Part shown: in pieces, positions 45,434-55,114 of the stretch
How positions within the stretch are numbered: position 1 is the stretch's first letter
Layout of the letters: the number at the start of each line of letters is the position of its first letter
Origin: Aliiroseovarius pelagivivens
GTDB lineage: Bacteria > Pseudomonadota > Alphaproteobacteria > Rhodobacterales > Rhodobacteraceae
Length of the DNA: 64,000 nt
NCBI RefSeq assembly: GCF_900302485.1
Contig: NZ_OMOI01000001.1
Coordinates: forward strand, 2,046,001 to 2,110,000
Direction of reading: 5' to 3'
Notes under the pieces: generated by a model
Database searches by the model: none
Seen by the model: the letters and a program-made list of their open reading frames with translations, nothing else
Told to the model about the DNA's origin: nothing
Translations under genes and position numbers: made by a program

Positions 45434-47326
45434 TCAGTCCATCCATTCGAAGGGGCGTGTGAACTCGCCCAGACATTGCTTGACCGCGTTATGATCGACT
45501 TCGCCCGTCGCTTGGAGACGCGCCACCAGACCGCGCTTCTTGTCGTCGAGAACCTCGGCCACATACGCCGCATGACCTGCTTCAGTAAGCGCTTTGTCAT
45601 AGATGCGCGCGATTGCGGATTTGCGCAGATCGGGTTTGAACACCTTGCCGACGGCCGTCTTCGGCAGCTCGTCCAGGATCTCGATATGCTTGGGCAGAGC
45701 AGCCTTTTCGTGAATATTCTCTTTGGCAAAGGCCATCAGTTCTTCCGATGTCACCTGAGCCCCGCCAACAAGTTCGACATAGGCACAGGGCAGTTCGCCC
45801 GCATAGCTGTCGGGCTGACCGATTGCGCCAACCATGGCGACAGCCTCGTGCCCGGCTAGAACTTCTTCGATCTCGGCTGGGTCGATGTTGTGGCCACCAC
45901 GGATAATCAGATCCTTGGCGCGGCCGGTGATCCACAGATAGCCGTCTTCATCGAGACGCCCCAGATCGCCCGTGCGCAAATGCGTGCCTTGCGCGAAAAG
46001 CCCATTGTTTTTGGCCTCTTCGGTATAGGTCGCGCCTGTGACAACACCGGGGTTGGTCAGGCAAATCTCGCCCACCTCATCGACACCGTGCTCTTTCAGA
46101 ACAGTTCCCGCGTCGTCACAGGTCAGGATTTTAACATCGGTATAGGGGAACGGAACACCAACCGACCCGACCTTTTTCGCGCCGGTGGGCGGGTTGCAGG
46201 ACACCAGACAGGTGGCCTCGGTCAGGCCATAGCCTTCGACAATGTTCACGCCGGTCGCTTCGACAAAGCGGTTGTATAGCTCGATCGGCAACGGGGCCGA
46301 GCCCGAGAACGCCGTTTTCAACGATGAAACATCCGCATCTACAGGGCGTTGCATCAAAGCGGCAAAGGCCGTCGGAACCGAAATCATAAAGCTGACCTTG
46401 TAGCGTTCGATCAGCTTCCAGAAATTGTCGAAGACGCCGTCGCCGCGATAGCCCGCCGGGGTGGGATGCACGAAATGCGCGCCTGACATCAGGCAGGCCA
46501 TCCAGATCACGTGGACCGCAAAGACGTGGAACAGCGGCAGAGGGCAGATAATCACATCTTCTTCGTCAAATAGAAGGTTCGCGCCCAACCAGCCATTATA
46601 GACCAAGCCAGAATACTTGTGCTGTGCAACCTTGGGCGTGCCAGTGGTGCCACCTGTGTGGAAATACGCCGCCACGCGGTCGTCGGTTTTGTCCTCGAAG
46701 TCCAGCGTGGTGTTCTGGCGCTTCATCTCGGCCACGAAATCCAGAACTTTGGCATTGTGCTTCACCGGGTTCTTCGGACGTACCAGAGGCACAATCCAGC
46801 TTTTGGGCGGCTTCAGATATTTGTTCAGGTCGATCTCAAGCACGGTCTTGACGTTCGGGGCCATGGCGACGGCCTCGTTCGCCAGCTGGGCGACCTCGGA
46901 TTTGGGGAACGCCCTCAGGGTCACAAGAACCTTGGCCCCGGTTTCCTTCAGGATCCCTGCGACTTGTTCGGCATCCAACAGCGGATTGATCGGGTTTACG
47001 ATCCCGGCGATGCCGCCGCCCATCAGGGTATAGATCGTCTCGTTCGAGTTCGGCAGCAGAAATGCCACCACGTCGTTTTCCCCAATGCCCAACGACCGAA
47101 ATAGGTTCGCCGCCTGACACGAGCGGTCAAGCATCTGCTGCCACGTCACGGTTTCCTTGGGATCCGTTGGGCCAGACGTGATCTGGAACGAGGCAGCAGG
47201 ACGGTCGGGGAAGGCACGCGCAGTGCGCTCAAGCATCTGGTATAGGGTGCTGGGTTTATCCCGCGCCTCCCAGCTCATTTCTGCTTCGACAGCATCCCGA
47301 TCTTGCATCGAGCCAAATTCAAACAT
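45434..47326 (-). CDS. Acyl-CoA synthetase (AMP-forming)
   Basis: 630 aa ANL-superfamily ligase that activates a carboxylic acid via acyl-AMP. P-loop-like FHTGGTTGTPKVAQ, VEGYGLTEATC, and the hinge motif LRTGDLGRLDEDGYLWITGR with RAKDLIIRGGHNIDPAE. Near the C-terminus, the catalytic Lys is probably in LPKTAVGKVFK. Length fits long/medium-chain FadD-like enzymes; substrate not readable. The start at 47326 has AGGGAGG about 8 nt upstream. Confidence 0.93.
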   Translation of the reverse strand: MFEFGSMQDRDAVEAEMSWEARDKPSTLYQMLERTARAFPDRPAASFQITSGPTDPKETVTWQQMLDRSCQAANLFRSLGIGENDVVAFLLPNSNETIYTLMGGGIAGIVNPINPLLDAEQVAGILKETGAKVLVTLRAFPKSEVAQLANEAVAMAPNVKTVLEIDLNKYLKPPKSWIVPLVRPKNPVKHNAKVLDFVAEMKRQNTTLDFEDKTDDRVAAYFHTGGTTGTPKVAQHKYSGLVYNGWLGANLLFDEEDVIICPLPLFHVFAVHVIWMACLMSGAHFVHPTPAGYRGDGVFDNFWKLIERYKVSFMISVPTAFAALMQRPVDADVSSLKTAFSGSAPLPIELYNRFVEATGVNIVEGYGLTEATCLVSCNPPTGAKKVGSVGVPFPYTDVKILTCDDAGTVLKEHGVDEVGEICLTNPGVVTGATYTEEAKNNGLFAQGTHLRTGDLGRLDEDGYLWITGRAKDLIIRGGHNIDPAEIEEVLAGHEAVAMVGAIGQPDSYAGELPCAYVELVGGAQVTSEELMAFAKENIHEKAALPKHIEILDELPKTAVGKVFKPDLRKSAIARIYDKALTEAGHAAYVAEVLDDKKRGLVARLQATGEVDHNAVKQCLGEFTRPFEWMD

Positions 47327-47477
47327 CCTACATCCTCCCTACGCCCATTTTTCGGGCCTGTTTGGAAGCTGAGAATGGGCGTAAACGCCATTGCTCGCAA
47401 GTCTGACGTGACGTGGAATTGACGTTTACGGAAGGTAAGCGTCGCCAAGGATGGCCCCGTTTTCAGGCAGGGAAAGC

Positions 47478-49274
47478 TTAAATCTGGCCCTCGGTGAACT
47501 GAAGTCGTGCCAGACGGGCATAAAGACCGTCTTGTGCGACCAGTTCGTCATGTGTGCCTTGGGCCACGATCCGACCTTCGTCAAAGACCACGATCCGGTC
47601 GGCTTTCTTCACAGTCGCCAGACGGTGCGCCACGATCAAGGTGGTGCGGCCTTGCGCCAGTTCATCCACAGCGCCCTGAACCAGACGTTCGCTTTCCGCA
47701 TCAAGGGCCGAGGTGGCTTCGTCTAGCAGCAGGATCGGCGCGTCGCGCAGGATGGCACGGGCAATAGCAATACGTTGTTTCTGACCACCCGACAGCATCA
47801 CACCGCGTTCACCAACATAGGTGTCATAGCCTTCCGGCAGGCGCGACAGGAAGTCGTGGGCGGCGGCGGCCTTGGCGGCGGCCTCGACCTCGGCATCACT
47901 GGCATCGGGGCGACCAAAGCGGATGTTGTCGCGCGCGGATGCCGCAAAGATCACCGCGTCTTGCGGGACAAGGGCGACATATTTACGGAACTCATCGCGG
48001 CGCATATCACGCAGATCGACACCATCCAGCTTCACCGCCCCGCTTTCCGGGTCATAGAACCGTTGGATCAGTTGAACGATGGTGGTCTTACCCGCCCCCG
48101 AGGGGCCAACAAGCGCAACGGTTTCACCCGCCGCTACGTCTAGGCTAATCCCTTCCAGCGCCGCCTGATTGGGGCGCGCAGGATAGTGGAAGGTGACATC
48201 ATCAAACGTCAGCGCCCCGGTCGGGCGTGTGGTGATCGCGACAGGCTGCGCGGGGTCTTTGACCTGATCTTCGGTGTTCAAAAGCTCGACCAGACGCTCA
48301 GTGGCACCTGCGGCACGCTGAAGTTCGCTCCAGATTTCGGACAGGGCACCAACGGCACCGGCGACCATGACCGAATAGATCACGAACTGGACCAGCGCCC
48401 CAATGGAAACCTCGCCCGCTGTTACATCACGCATACCGATCCACAGAACCCCGACTACACCCGAGAAGATCAGAGAGATCACAATCACGGTCATGATCGC
48501 ACGAGTAGAGATCCTGCGCTTCGCTGACAGGAAGCTTTCTTCGGTCAGGCGGGAAAACTCACTGCGGCTACGGTCTTCATGCGTGAAGGCCTGCACGGTT
48601 TGCACTGACAGCAAAGCCTCAGAGGCATTGCCCGAGCTTTTTGCGATCCATTCCTGATTTTCACGCCCCAGCACGCGCAAACGGCGGCCCAGCACGATGA
48701 TCGGCACAATGACGACCGGCACGATCAACAGCACTAACCCGGTCAGTTTCGCCGAGGTGAACAGCATCAGGATCATCCCGCCGATGAAGATGAACACATT
48801 GCGCAGCGCCACCGAAACAGACGACCCGATCACCGACAGGATCAGTGTGGTGTCGGTGGTGATGCGCGACAGCACCTCGCCAGTCATGACTCTTTCATAG
48901 AAGGCCGGGCTCATCCCGACGACGCGATCAAAGACCGCTTTACGAATGTCCGACACGATCCGCTCGCCCAGCCGGGTGACCAGATAATACCGAAGCCCCG
49001 TGCCCAGCGCGAGCAGCGACGCCACCGCAAGGGCCGCAAGAAAATACTTGTCCAGAAGCTCGGGCGTGGCTTCGCCAAACCCGTCGACCACGCGGCGCAC
49101 TGCGATCGGCAAGACCAGAGAAATCCCGGCGGTGAACACCAGCGCAACAAAGGCCGCCAGCATCCACGCTTTGTGGGGCCGCATGAAAGGCCACAGACCC
49201 GACAGCGCACCAATACGTTTGGATTTCTCGCGTTCGTCCATCTCGACGCTGGACGCACCTGCCTGTCTTGCCAT
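47478..49274 (-). CDS. ABC transporter, fused permease/ATPase (MsbA-like exporter)
   Basis: 598 aa half-transporter: six-helix membrane domain (about 20-310), then nucleotide-binding domain with Walker A GPSGAGKTT, signature LSGGQ, Walker B ILLLDEATSALD and the switch His in VAHRLATV. Acts as homodimer in the inner membrane; lipid or drug export is likely, substrate unknown. The start at 49274 has AAGGAG about 8 nt upstream; the longer frame from 49331 is not supported. Confidence 0.93.
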   Translation of the reverse strand: MARQAGASSVEMDEREKSKRIGALSGLWPFMRPHKAWMLAAFVALVFTAGISLVLPIAVRRVVDGFGEATPELLDKYFLAALAVASLLALGTGLRYYLVTRLGERIVSDIRKAVFDRVVGMSPAFYERVMTGEVLSRITTDTTLILSVIGSSVSVALRNVFIFIGGMILMLFTSAKLTGLVLLIVPVVIVPIIVLGRRLRVLGRENQEWIAKSSGNASEALLSVQTVQAFTHEDRSRSEFSRLTEESFLSAKRRISTRAIMTVIVISLIFSGVVGVLWIGMRDVTAGEVSIGALVQFVIYSVMVAGAVGALSEIWSELQRAAGATERLVELLNTEDQVKDPAQPVAITTRPTGALTFDDVTFHYPARPNQAALEGISLDVAAGETVALVGPSGAGKTTIVQLIQRFYDPESGAVKLDGVDLRDMRRDEFRKYVALVPQDAVIFAASARDNIRFGRPDASDAEVEAAAKAAAAHDFLSRLPEGYDTYVGERGVMLSGGQKQRIAIARAILRDAPILLLDEATSALDAESERLVQGAVDELAQGRTTLIVAHRLATVKKADRIVVFDEGRIVAQGTHDELVAQDGLYARLARLQFTEGQI

Positions 49275-49432
49275 GTGATCTGCTCCTTTGGTGCACGGAT
49301 ACCGAAACCACCCAATACACACAAGCAACATTGAATATTTGCCGCAAACGCCGTCACGCAGACGTGCTTTTGTCCGGGACGTGTTCCCGCTATGCTGGAC
49401 AGATACGAATATCGAGTATCGGAGCGCGTATC

Positions 49433-49825
49433 ATGTTGAATGCATCCAAACTACGTCTGCCTGCTGTCGGGATTGCCCTGATATTGCTTGGGGCCTGCGC
49501 CACGCCGCAAAAACAGTGCATTGCGCGTGAAACGGCAGAATATCGGGCGATTTCAGCACAGATTGAAGAGCTGGAAGAAACGCTGGCCCGCGGATACGCG
49601 CTGCACCGACAGACGGTCCCCTATACCAAGACACGCATCTGTCACGTCAAGGGAAAGCGCTATGTCCCCTGCCCCACCACGCGGTTTCACACGATTGAAA
49701 CGCCTGTGTCGGTGGACATAGACGACACGCGTGAGAAACTGGCGCGGTTAAAGGCGCAACGCACCAAGCTTGCTCCCGCCGCAGCGACCGCTCGTGCGGC
49801 GTGTATTCGTGCGTATCCAGAGTAA
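49433..49825 (+). CDS. Lipoprotein with coiled-coil segment
   Basis: 130 aa. Lipoprotein signal with lipobox LGAC at about residues 19-22, two predicted helical stretches (AEYRAISAQIEELEETLARG; REKLARLKAQRTKL) around a Cys-containing central region (RICHVKGKRYVPCP). The start at 49433 has GGAG about 8 nt upstream; a frame from 49268 overlaps the ABC transporter start. No family recognised. Confidence 0.7.
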   Translation: MLNASKLRLPAVGIALILLGACATPQKQCIARETAEYRAISAQIEELEETLARGYALHRQTVPYTKTRICHVKGKRYVPCPTTRFHTIETPVSVDIDDTREKLARLKAQRTKLAPAAATARAACIRAYPE

Positions 49826-49862
49826 GCGCGACTTGTTTATCGAAAAGGTGTGTCCGTTGCCC

Positions 49863-50261
49863 TTAGTTGGGAACTGAAATCTTGATCGCAGTGGGTTTGC
49901 CACCCTGCCCAAAGACACGGATCAGGATTGTCCCACCATTTCTCAAACGTTTCGCCGCCTTGGGTCCGACGTTCCCACGTGCGACCAGCGCCTGAATACC
50001 CTTCCGGCTTTTGTTGGTGCCAAAAAACGGATCCCATTCATCGCCGGGCTGACTTACTCCAAAGCGGTGGTAATTCGCCCGATCCCTGCTCAGGACTTTC
50101 CACGGCTCGACCAACGCTTTCCCATTGGCATTTGTCAGATCAGATTTGCCAACGAAGACTGTAAAGGACCCAACTTGTTCTTGCGCCACGGCTGACTGCG
50201 ACGCGAAGGCCACGCCCAGCGCCAAAGCGGCAGTTTTCAGCAGTTGAATGCGATGACGCAT
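49863..50261 (-). CDS. Exported protein of unknown function
   Basis: 132 aa. A signal peptide covers about 1-27 (ends SAVAQ); the mature part contains FTVFVGKSDLTNANGKAL and EWDPFFGTNKSRKGIQALV. I do not recognise a domain; it may be a short periplasmic ligand-binding or structural protein. The start at 50261 has AAGGGA about 9 nt upstream. Convergent with the lipoprotein gene. Confidence 0.68.
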   Translation of the reverse strand: MRHRIQLLKTAALALGVAFASQSAVAQEQVGSFTVFVGKSDLTNANGKALVEPWKVLSRDRANYHRFGVSQPGDEWDPFFGTNKSRKGIQALVARGNVGPKAAKRLRNGGTILIRVFGQGGKPTAIKISVPN

Positions 50262-50353
50262 GGCCCATCCCTTAAACACAAGCCGACAAGCGGCGTGCCT
50301 AAAGAATGGGGATGGCGCTTCCCAAGGTCAATGGTGGCTGACCTGACCGTTGC

Positions 50354-50938
50354 TTAACTGTCACCCGTCACCGTCAGACCCAGCATCCGCCATGCGTGCA
50401 TACCGCCGCGATAGTAGTGGATCTTGTCGGCGGGATAGCCTGCTTCAATCATGCGGCGGGCGGCGGTCGGGGACTGACCACACCAGTTGCCGTTGCAAAA
50501 CAGCGCGACCGGCTTGGCCGCTTCGCAGTCAAACCCATCGAAATCAAGCTCGCAGCCCAGTTCGTCCAAACGGTCCGTAGCTTCGTTGTAGGGAATCGAG
50601 ATTGCGCCCGGAATGGTTCCGGTTTCGTGATCCGCCGCGACACGGCTGTCGACCACGATCGCGTCGGGATCTTGCAGCATGTTCAGAAGCTCTAGCTCGC
50701 CAATGGGGGTGACACCGGGTGCCGGCACCATCGGCTGCACACAGAAATTCGGGCAATCGCGCGAGGTCCGTGCCCATTCTCCCGACAGCTCGTGCGCAGG
50801 ATCATCAATGCGCGAGATTTCGACCTCGCCATTCTCAGTTGGGACGGTCACCCACGGCATATCCCGAGTGATGTTCACGTCGGCGAATATAGGGGTAGTA
50901 ATCAGGGCAATAGCCGCTGCGGTCAGGAAGGGTTTCAT
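50354..50938 (-). CDS. Periplasmic rhodanese-like protein
   Basis: 194 aa with a signal peptide (MKPFLTAAAIALITTPIFA). A rhodanese domain occupies the second half: LQDPDAIVVDSRVAADHETG, IPGAISIPYN, and an active-site loop FCNGNWCGQSP with the catalytic Cys. A Cys pair before it (DCPNFCVQP) may be structural. Sulfur transfer or disulfide chemistry in the periplasm is inferred. The start at 50938 has AGGAG about 6 nt upstream. It lies 19 bp after the monooxygenase gene. Confidence 0.86.
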   Translation of the reverse strand: MKPFLTAAAIALITTPIFADVNITRDMPWVTVPTENGEVEISRIDDPAHELSGEWARTSRDCPNFCVQPMVPAPGVTPIGELELLNMLQDPDAIVVDSRVAADHETGTIPGAISIPYNEATDRLDELGCELDFDGFDCEAAKPVALFCNGNWCGQSPTAARRMIEAGYPADKIHYYRGGMHAWRMLGLTVTGDS

Positions 50939-50957
50939 GTCAGCTCCTGCTGTCGGA

Positions 50958-51278
50958 TCAATTGAAGGTTTCGAACACGTCATACATGACGGGCTCAAAG
51001 CTTTTGCAGAGGGTAGCGATCTTCCGGTTACGCTCGCGCATTTCTTCGGTGCGCAGCATGGCCTGGAAATCCTCGCGCCGGGTCCATTGGCTGTAATTGG
51101 CAATCCGCGTCTGGGCATCATTCACATGAAGCCCAGCGCCGACGAAACCCGGCTGCTTCGAGATGAAGCTCTCGTAGGCATCCGACAGCGCGTCCAGAAG
51201 ATCCTGACAGGTGCCGGGTGTCATCTCGAACGTGGTGATAACGGTTTGATAGTCGGGGGCTTTGCTGATTTTGGGCAT
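50958..51278 (-). CDS. Antibiotic biosynthesis monooxygenase (ABM) domain protein
   Basis: 106 aa ferredoxin-like dimeric alpha/beta barrel protein of the ABM family: VITTFEMTPGT, SKQPGFVGAGLHVND and ANYSQWTRREDFQAML are the usual first strand, loop and third segment. Such proteins are small oxygenases or heme-degrading-like enzymes with varied substrates. AAGGAGG precedes the ATG. Probably co-transcribed with the rhodanese gene. Confidence 0.85.
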   Translation of the reverse strand: MPKISKAPDYQTVITTFEMTPGTCQDLLDALSDAYESFISKQPGFVGAGLHVNDAQTRIANYSQWTRREDFQAMLRTEEMRERNRKIATLCKSFEPVMYDVFETFN

Positions 51279-51348
51279 GGCTTCCTCCTTGATAGAAGAA
51301 GCCTAGCCGCATTTGGATCACATATGAATATGTGATCTTGCCACAGGG

Positions 51349-51735
51349 TCAGTCAAAAATGTCAAAAAGCTCGGACAGGACCGATTTGCGGCGCTTTTTC
51401 TTATAGCGTTTGGCACGGCGATATTCGTCATCGTCATCATCATCGTCGTACGGTCGCTTGCGCGACGATCCGGGCTTCATCCCGGCCCCACGCTCCATCT
51501 CTTCTCGGGGGCGCATGTGGCGGGGTTCACCTTGATATACGGGCTCGGAGGGGGGCGGAGGGGGCGCGACATACGGATCCGGGTCGTCCAGTTCCACCGC
51601 AGGAGTCGTTTTCTCGATGATCTTGTCCAACTCACCGCGATCCAGCCAGACACCACGGCATTTGGGGCAATAATCGATCTCGACCCCTTGGCGTTCGGTC
51701 ATCAAAAGCTCGGTTCCGTCTACCGGACATTTCAT
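51349..51735 (-). CDS. TFIIB-type zinc-finger protein (zf-TFIIB)
   Basis: 128 aa. The N-terminal zf-TFIIB domain has CPVDG, YCPKCRGVWLDRGELDKII; then a proline-rich linker and an acidic/basic tail (a run of Asp followed by KRYKKKRRK). Function of the family is unknown. ATG at 51735 is preferred (AGGAGG 7-8 nt upstream); 51738 adds one Met, and the long frame to 51933 reads into the neighbour gene. Confidence 0.88.
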   Translation of the reverse strand: MKCPVDGTELLMTERQGVEIDYCPKCRGVWLDRGELDKIIEKTTPAVELDDPDPYVAPPPPPSEPVYQGEPRHMRPREEMERGAGMKPGSSRKRPYDDDDDDDEYRRAKRYKKKRRKSVLSELFDIFD

Positions 51736-51824
51736 CATGGATCCTCCTGTATTGAGGATCATGTAGGCACGAAAAAGCGGGCCACAAGGGGCCCGCCATT
51801 CAGTCACGCAAGAAGGGAGAGAGG

Positions 51825-52232
51825 TCAGCGCGACACGTGAACCGCACAGGGCGCATGGCGTACAACACGCGCGGCTGTCGATCCCAGGAAAAAGTCTGTC
51901 AGGCCCGGACGGTGCGAGGCGACAACGATGCAATCGACCTTGTTGTCCTTGGCATAATCCACAATGGCATGGCCCGCATGACCCGAGATCACGGCAATCG
52001 AGACATTCGAAGCGTCCTTCAGCTCGTCCTGCAGGCGGCGCTCCAGCTCGTTCACATTGTCTTCCAACTGCCCTTCCGGCAAATACTGGGCGACATAGGC
52101 AGGCACTTCCTCCATCACGTGGAGTGCAGTGATTTTCGCGCCATCTTCGGAAATGGCGTTGGCGATAGCAAGCGCTTCGGAGGTGTTACGGTCGTGGTCA
52201 AGCGCGATCGGCACAAGAATGTTTTTATACAT
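51825..52232 (-). CDS. Universal stress protein (UspA family)
   Basis: 135 aa with the Usp fold: N-terminal NILVPIALD and C-terminal nucleotide-binding loop ASHRPGLTDFFLGSTAARV (G-x2-G-like, GS/T). Probably ATP-binding and stress-induced. Single-domain, standard length. Upstream 52233-52357 contains no gene; promoters for this gene and the divergent membrane gene must be there. Confidence 0.95.
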   Translation of the reverse strand: MYKNILVPIALDHDRNTSEALAIANAISEDGAKITALHVMEEVPAYVAQYLPEGQLEDNVNELERRLQDELKDASNVSIAVISGHAGHAIVDYAKDNKVDCIVVASHRPGLTDFFLGSTAARVVRHAPCAVHVSR

Positions 52233-52357
52233 GAGTCAGCTCCTTCATGGGCTTCAATTCGTCTTGATCAATACGTAACGCGCGAACGATCCGGGGAATA
52301 TGACTCAGGTCAAATACCCCTCTTTTCTTGTCGGGCTTTCCTTTCTACGCTGTTGCC

Positions 52358-52861
52358 ATGAAACCGCTGACAAACACGCCCGATTTACTGGTTCTGGACC
52401 ACAAGCCATGGATCTTGTCGCTCAGCATGCTTGCGGGTCTTCTGATTTTTCTGGGGATCGGGACAAATGCCCTGATGCAGGGTGAAATACTGTTCGGCGT
52501 CATGTTTTCGGGCATTGGCACCCTAGCGTGGGGGGGCTGCTTTCTGGCCTTTTCCAAGCGGGTCCAATTGATCTTTGACGCACGCGCCGGGCAGATCGTG
52601 AAACGCAAACGGTCCTTTTTCGGATACGCACAGGATGTCTATCCGCTGGACGCGCTCTGCGGGGCCGAGCTTGAGGAAACCCGCCGGGATGGATCCAGCA
52701 TGTATCGCCCGGTTTTGGTGATGACCGGGCAGCCGAATCTGCCTGTGGTGTCTTATTACACCAACGGGTCCGGCCCACGCCGCACGACCGAGGCCGTCAA
52801 TCGGTGGCTGGAAACGCGATCTACCCCAATGCAGCTTGACTCTGACCCGTCAAAGCCGTAA
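52358..52861 (+). CDS. Membrane protein with two helices and a cytosolic domain
   Basis: 167 aa. Two hydrophobic helices (about 23-44 and 51-73) precede a soluble domain with FDARAGQIVKRKRSFFGY and YPLDALCGAELEET, resembling small bacterial PH-like membrane proteins. The start at 52358 is best for topology but lacks a strong Shine-Dalgarno; GTG-type upstream starts are possible. Function unknown. Confidence 0.6.
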   Translation: MKPLTNTPDLLVLDHKPWILSLSMLAGLLIFLGIGTNALMQGEILFGVMFSGIGTLAWGGCFLAFSKRVQLIFDARAGQIVKRKRSFFGYAQDVYPLDALCGAELEETRRDGSSMYRPVLVMTGQPNLPVVSYYTNGSGPRRTTEAVNRWLETRSTPMQLDSDPSKP

Positions 52862-52876
52862 TCCCACCCCAAATCT

Positions 52877-52950
52877 CGGAAGTGCGAAACTTCCGGTCCC
52901 ATGGCCCAATGCCGGGATCGCCCCCTGTCAGCGTGTTACGCCCACAGGGG
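52877..52950 (+). other. Paired hairpins in the ffh leader
   Basis: A 6-bp stem with a 7-nt loop (52877-52895) and a 7-bp stem CCCCTGT/ACAGGGG with a 15-nt loop (52922-52950) lie 80-150 bp before ffh. No match to 4.5S RNA is apparent. They could be a leader structure or part of the upstream gene's transcript end; no T tract. Confidence 0.3.
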
Positions 52951-53028
52951 CCATCATGGTTTGGGCGTTTGGAAAAGCGCAAACCCGCCCCTATCTAGGG
53001 GGAAACGAAACGGCAAAGGAGCCGAGAT

Positions 53029-54543
53029 ATGTTCGAGAGCCTCTCAGATCGCCTGTCTGGCGTCTTTGACCGTCTGACGAAACAGGGTGCGCTGTCCGAA
53101 GATGATGTAAAAACCGCCCTGCGCGAGGTGCGCGTGGCGCTGCTTGAGGCTGATGTCTCGCTGCCCGTCGCCCGCGACTTTGTGAAAAAGGTGCAGGAAC
53201 AGGCGACCGGTCAGTCGGTTACGAAATCCGTGACCCCCGGCCAGCAGGTCGTGAAGATCGTTCATGACGCACTGGTCGATGTTTTGACTGGCGAAGGCGA
53301 ACCCGGCGCGCTGAAGGTCGACAGCCCCCCTGCCCCGATCCTGATGGTCGGTCTGCAAGGTGGTGGTAAGACCACGACCACCGCGAAGCTGGCCAAGCGA
53401 CTGACGGAAAAAGAAGGCAAGCGGGTTCTGATGGCCTCGCTCGACATCTATCGCCCGGCCGCGATGGATCAGTTGGCGGTTCTGGGCACGCAGATCGGTG
53501 TGGACACCCTGCCGATCGTTCCCGGCCAGAAACCCGTCGACATCGCCAAGCGTGCCAAGCAACAGGCAACGATGGGCGGCTATGACGTCTATATGCTCGA
53601 CACTGCCGGTCGTTTGCACATCGACGAAGTCCTGATGGGCGAGGTCGAGGAAGTCTCGGCCGTTGTAAACCCGCGCGAAACCTTGCTGGTGGTTGACGGC
53701 CTGACCGGTCAGGTCGCCGTCGAAGTCGCACAGGAATTTGACGACAAGGTCGGCATCTCGGGCGTGGTCCTGACCCGTATGGACGGCGACGGACGCGGTG
53801 GTGCGGCGTTGTCGATGCGCGCCGTGACCGGCAAGCCGATCAAATTCGTCGGCCTTGGCGAGAAGATGGACGCGCTGGAAACCTTCGAGCCCGACCGGAT
53901 CGCTGGCCGTATCCTGGGTATGGGCGACATCGTTGCTCTGGTCGAGAAAGCCCAAGAGACCATCGAGGCCCAGCAAGCCGAGCGCATGATGAAGCGCTTC
54001 CAGAAGGGTCAGTTCAACATGAACGACCTGAAGATGCAGCTGGAACAGATGATCAAGATGGGCGGTATGCAGGGGATCATGGGAATGATGCCGGGCATGA
54101 AGAAAATGGCCAAACAGGCCGAAGACGCCGGCATGGACGATAAGGTCCTGAAACAGCAGATCGCGCTGATCCAGTCGATGACCAAACGCGAACGCGCCAA
54201 CCCGCAGATCCTGCAAGCCAGCCGTAAAAAGCGTATCGCTGCCGGTGCGGGCATGGAAGTGTCCGACCTGAACAAGCTTCTCAAAATGCAGCGCCAGATG
54301 GGCGACATGATGAAGAAGATGGGCAAGATGGGCAAAGGCAAGATGCTGAAACAAGCCATGGGTGGCATGTTCGGCAAAGGCGGTGGCATGCCCGATATGG
54401 GCGGCATGGATCCGTCGCAGATGGACCCGAAAGCGCTGGAACAAGCGGCAAAGGCAATGGGCGGCAAGCTGCCCGGTGGTCTGCCCGGTTTGGGCGGCGG
54501 TGGCCTGCCCCCCGGCCTGTCCGGTTTCGGGAAGAAAAAGTAA
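53029..54543 (+). CDS. ffh: Signal recognition particle protein Ffh
   Basis: 504 aa GTPase that with 4.5S RNA targets nascent membrane proteins. N domain (1-90), G domain with GLQGGGKTTTTAKLAKRL, DTAGRLHID and TRMDGDGRGG, and a Met-rich M domain (about 300-430) with the basic RNA-binding helix region. The C-terminus carries a Gly/Met/Pro-rich extension (about 70 residues), common in Rhodobacterales. AAGGAG precedes the ATG. Confidence 0.98.
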   Translation: MFESLSDRLSGVFDRLTKQGALSEDDVKTALREVRVALLEADVSLPVARDFVKKVQEQATGQSVTKSVTPGQQVVKIVHDALVDVLTGEGEPGALKVDSPPAPILMVGLQGGGKTTTTAKLAKRLTEKEGKRVLMASLDIYRPAAMDQLAVLGTQIGVDTLPIVPGQKPVDIAKRAKQQATMGGYDVYMLDTAGRLHIDEVLMGEVEEVSAVVNPRETLLVVDGLTGQVAVEVAQEFDDKVGISGVVLTRMDGDGRGGAALSMRAVTGKPIKFVGLGEKMDALETFEPDRIAGRILGMGDIVALVEKAQETIEAQQAERMMKRFQKGQFNMNDLKMQLEQMIKMGGMQGIMGMMPGMKKMAKQAEDAGMDDKVLKQQIALIQSMTKRERANPQILQASRKKRIAAGAGMEVSDLNKLLKMQRQMGDMMKKMGKMGKGKMLKQAMGGMFGKGGGMPDMGGMDPSQMDPKALEQAAKAMGGKLPGGLPGLGGGGLPPGLSGFGKKK

Positions 54544-54550
54544 GCGTCCC

Positions 54551-55114
54551 GTGAAACTGCCCTTCGATCATATCACCACACCGCGCCTTGTGCTGCGCCC
54601 GCCAGAAGCTGGCGATTGGGACGCGTTTCGCGATTTCCTGATGGACAGCCCGCGCGCGGAGTTCGTTGGTGGCGGACCGGGCAGCGACAACACACGGCGC
54701 ACCGTCTGGCGCGCTTTCGGACATGCCGTAGGCCACTGGGTCTTGAAGGACTACGGCCCCTTCATTTTGGTGGATAAATCCAACAGCCAGCCCATCGGCT
54801 GGGTCGGCCCGTGGTGCCCCGAAGGCTGGCCGGAACCCGAGATCGCTTGGTCGATCTGGTCCGACGCCCATGAAGGCAAAGGCTTCGCGCACGAGGCCGC
54901 CGTGGCCGCCCTCGACTGGGCCTATACCAACACCGACATCCAAAGCTTCGTCAGCTACGTGGATCGCGACAACGCCCCCTCGGCCGCCTTGGCCAAACGG
55001 TTGGGCTGCGTGATCGACGCCGACGCTCCGCGTTTTGAAGACGAAGACGACAGCTATGACGTCTGGCGCCACCCGGCCCCTGACACAGACGGCAACCCGG
55101 AGGCTTACGCATGA
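54551..55114 (+). CDS. GNAT-family N-acetyltransferase
   Basis: 187 aa RimJ/RimL-type acetyltransferase: N-terminal ITTPRLVLRPPEAGDW, and acetyl-CoA-binding region WSDAHEGKGFAHEAAVAALDW with the usual basic/Gly loop, followed by NAPSAALAKRLGC. GTG start at 54551, 7 bp after ffh; the upstream frame overlaps ffh. Its stop overlaps the chorismate mutase ATG by 4 bp. Substrate unknown; protein N-terminal acetylation is possible. Confidence 0.88.
   Translation: MKLPFDHITTPRLVLRPPEAGDWDAFRDFLMDSPRAEFVGGGPGSDNTRRTVWRAFGHAVGHWVLKDYGPFILVDKSNSQPIGWVGPWCPEGWPEPEIAWSIWSDAHEGKGFAHEAAVAALDWAYTNTDIQSFVSYVDRDNAPSAALAKRLGCVIDADAPRFEDEDDSYDVWRHPAPDTDGNPEAYA

Noticed and set aside
52862..53028. Possible 4.5S RNA upstream of ffh
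   Set aside because: The hairpins lack the conserved 4.5S domain IV loop, so I only report them as a leader structure.
53044..54444. 466-codon minus-strand frame opposite ffh
   Set aside because: Shadow of a high-GC gene; His/Asp/Leu-rich and no family, while the ffh strand is canonical.
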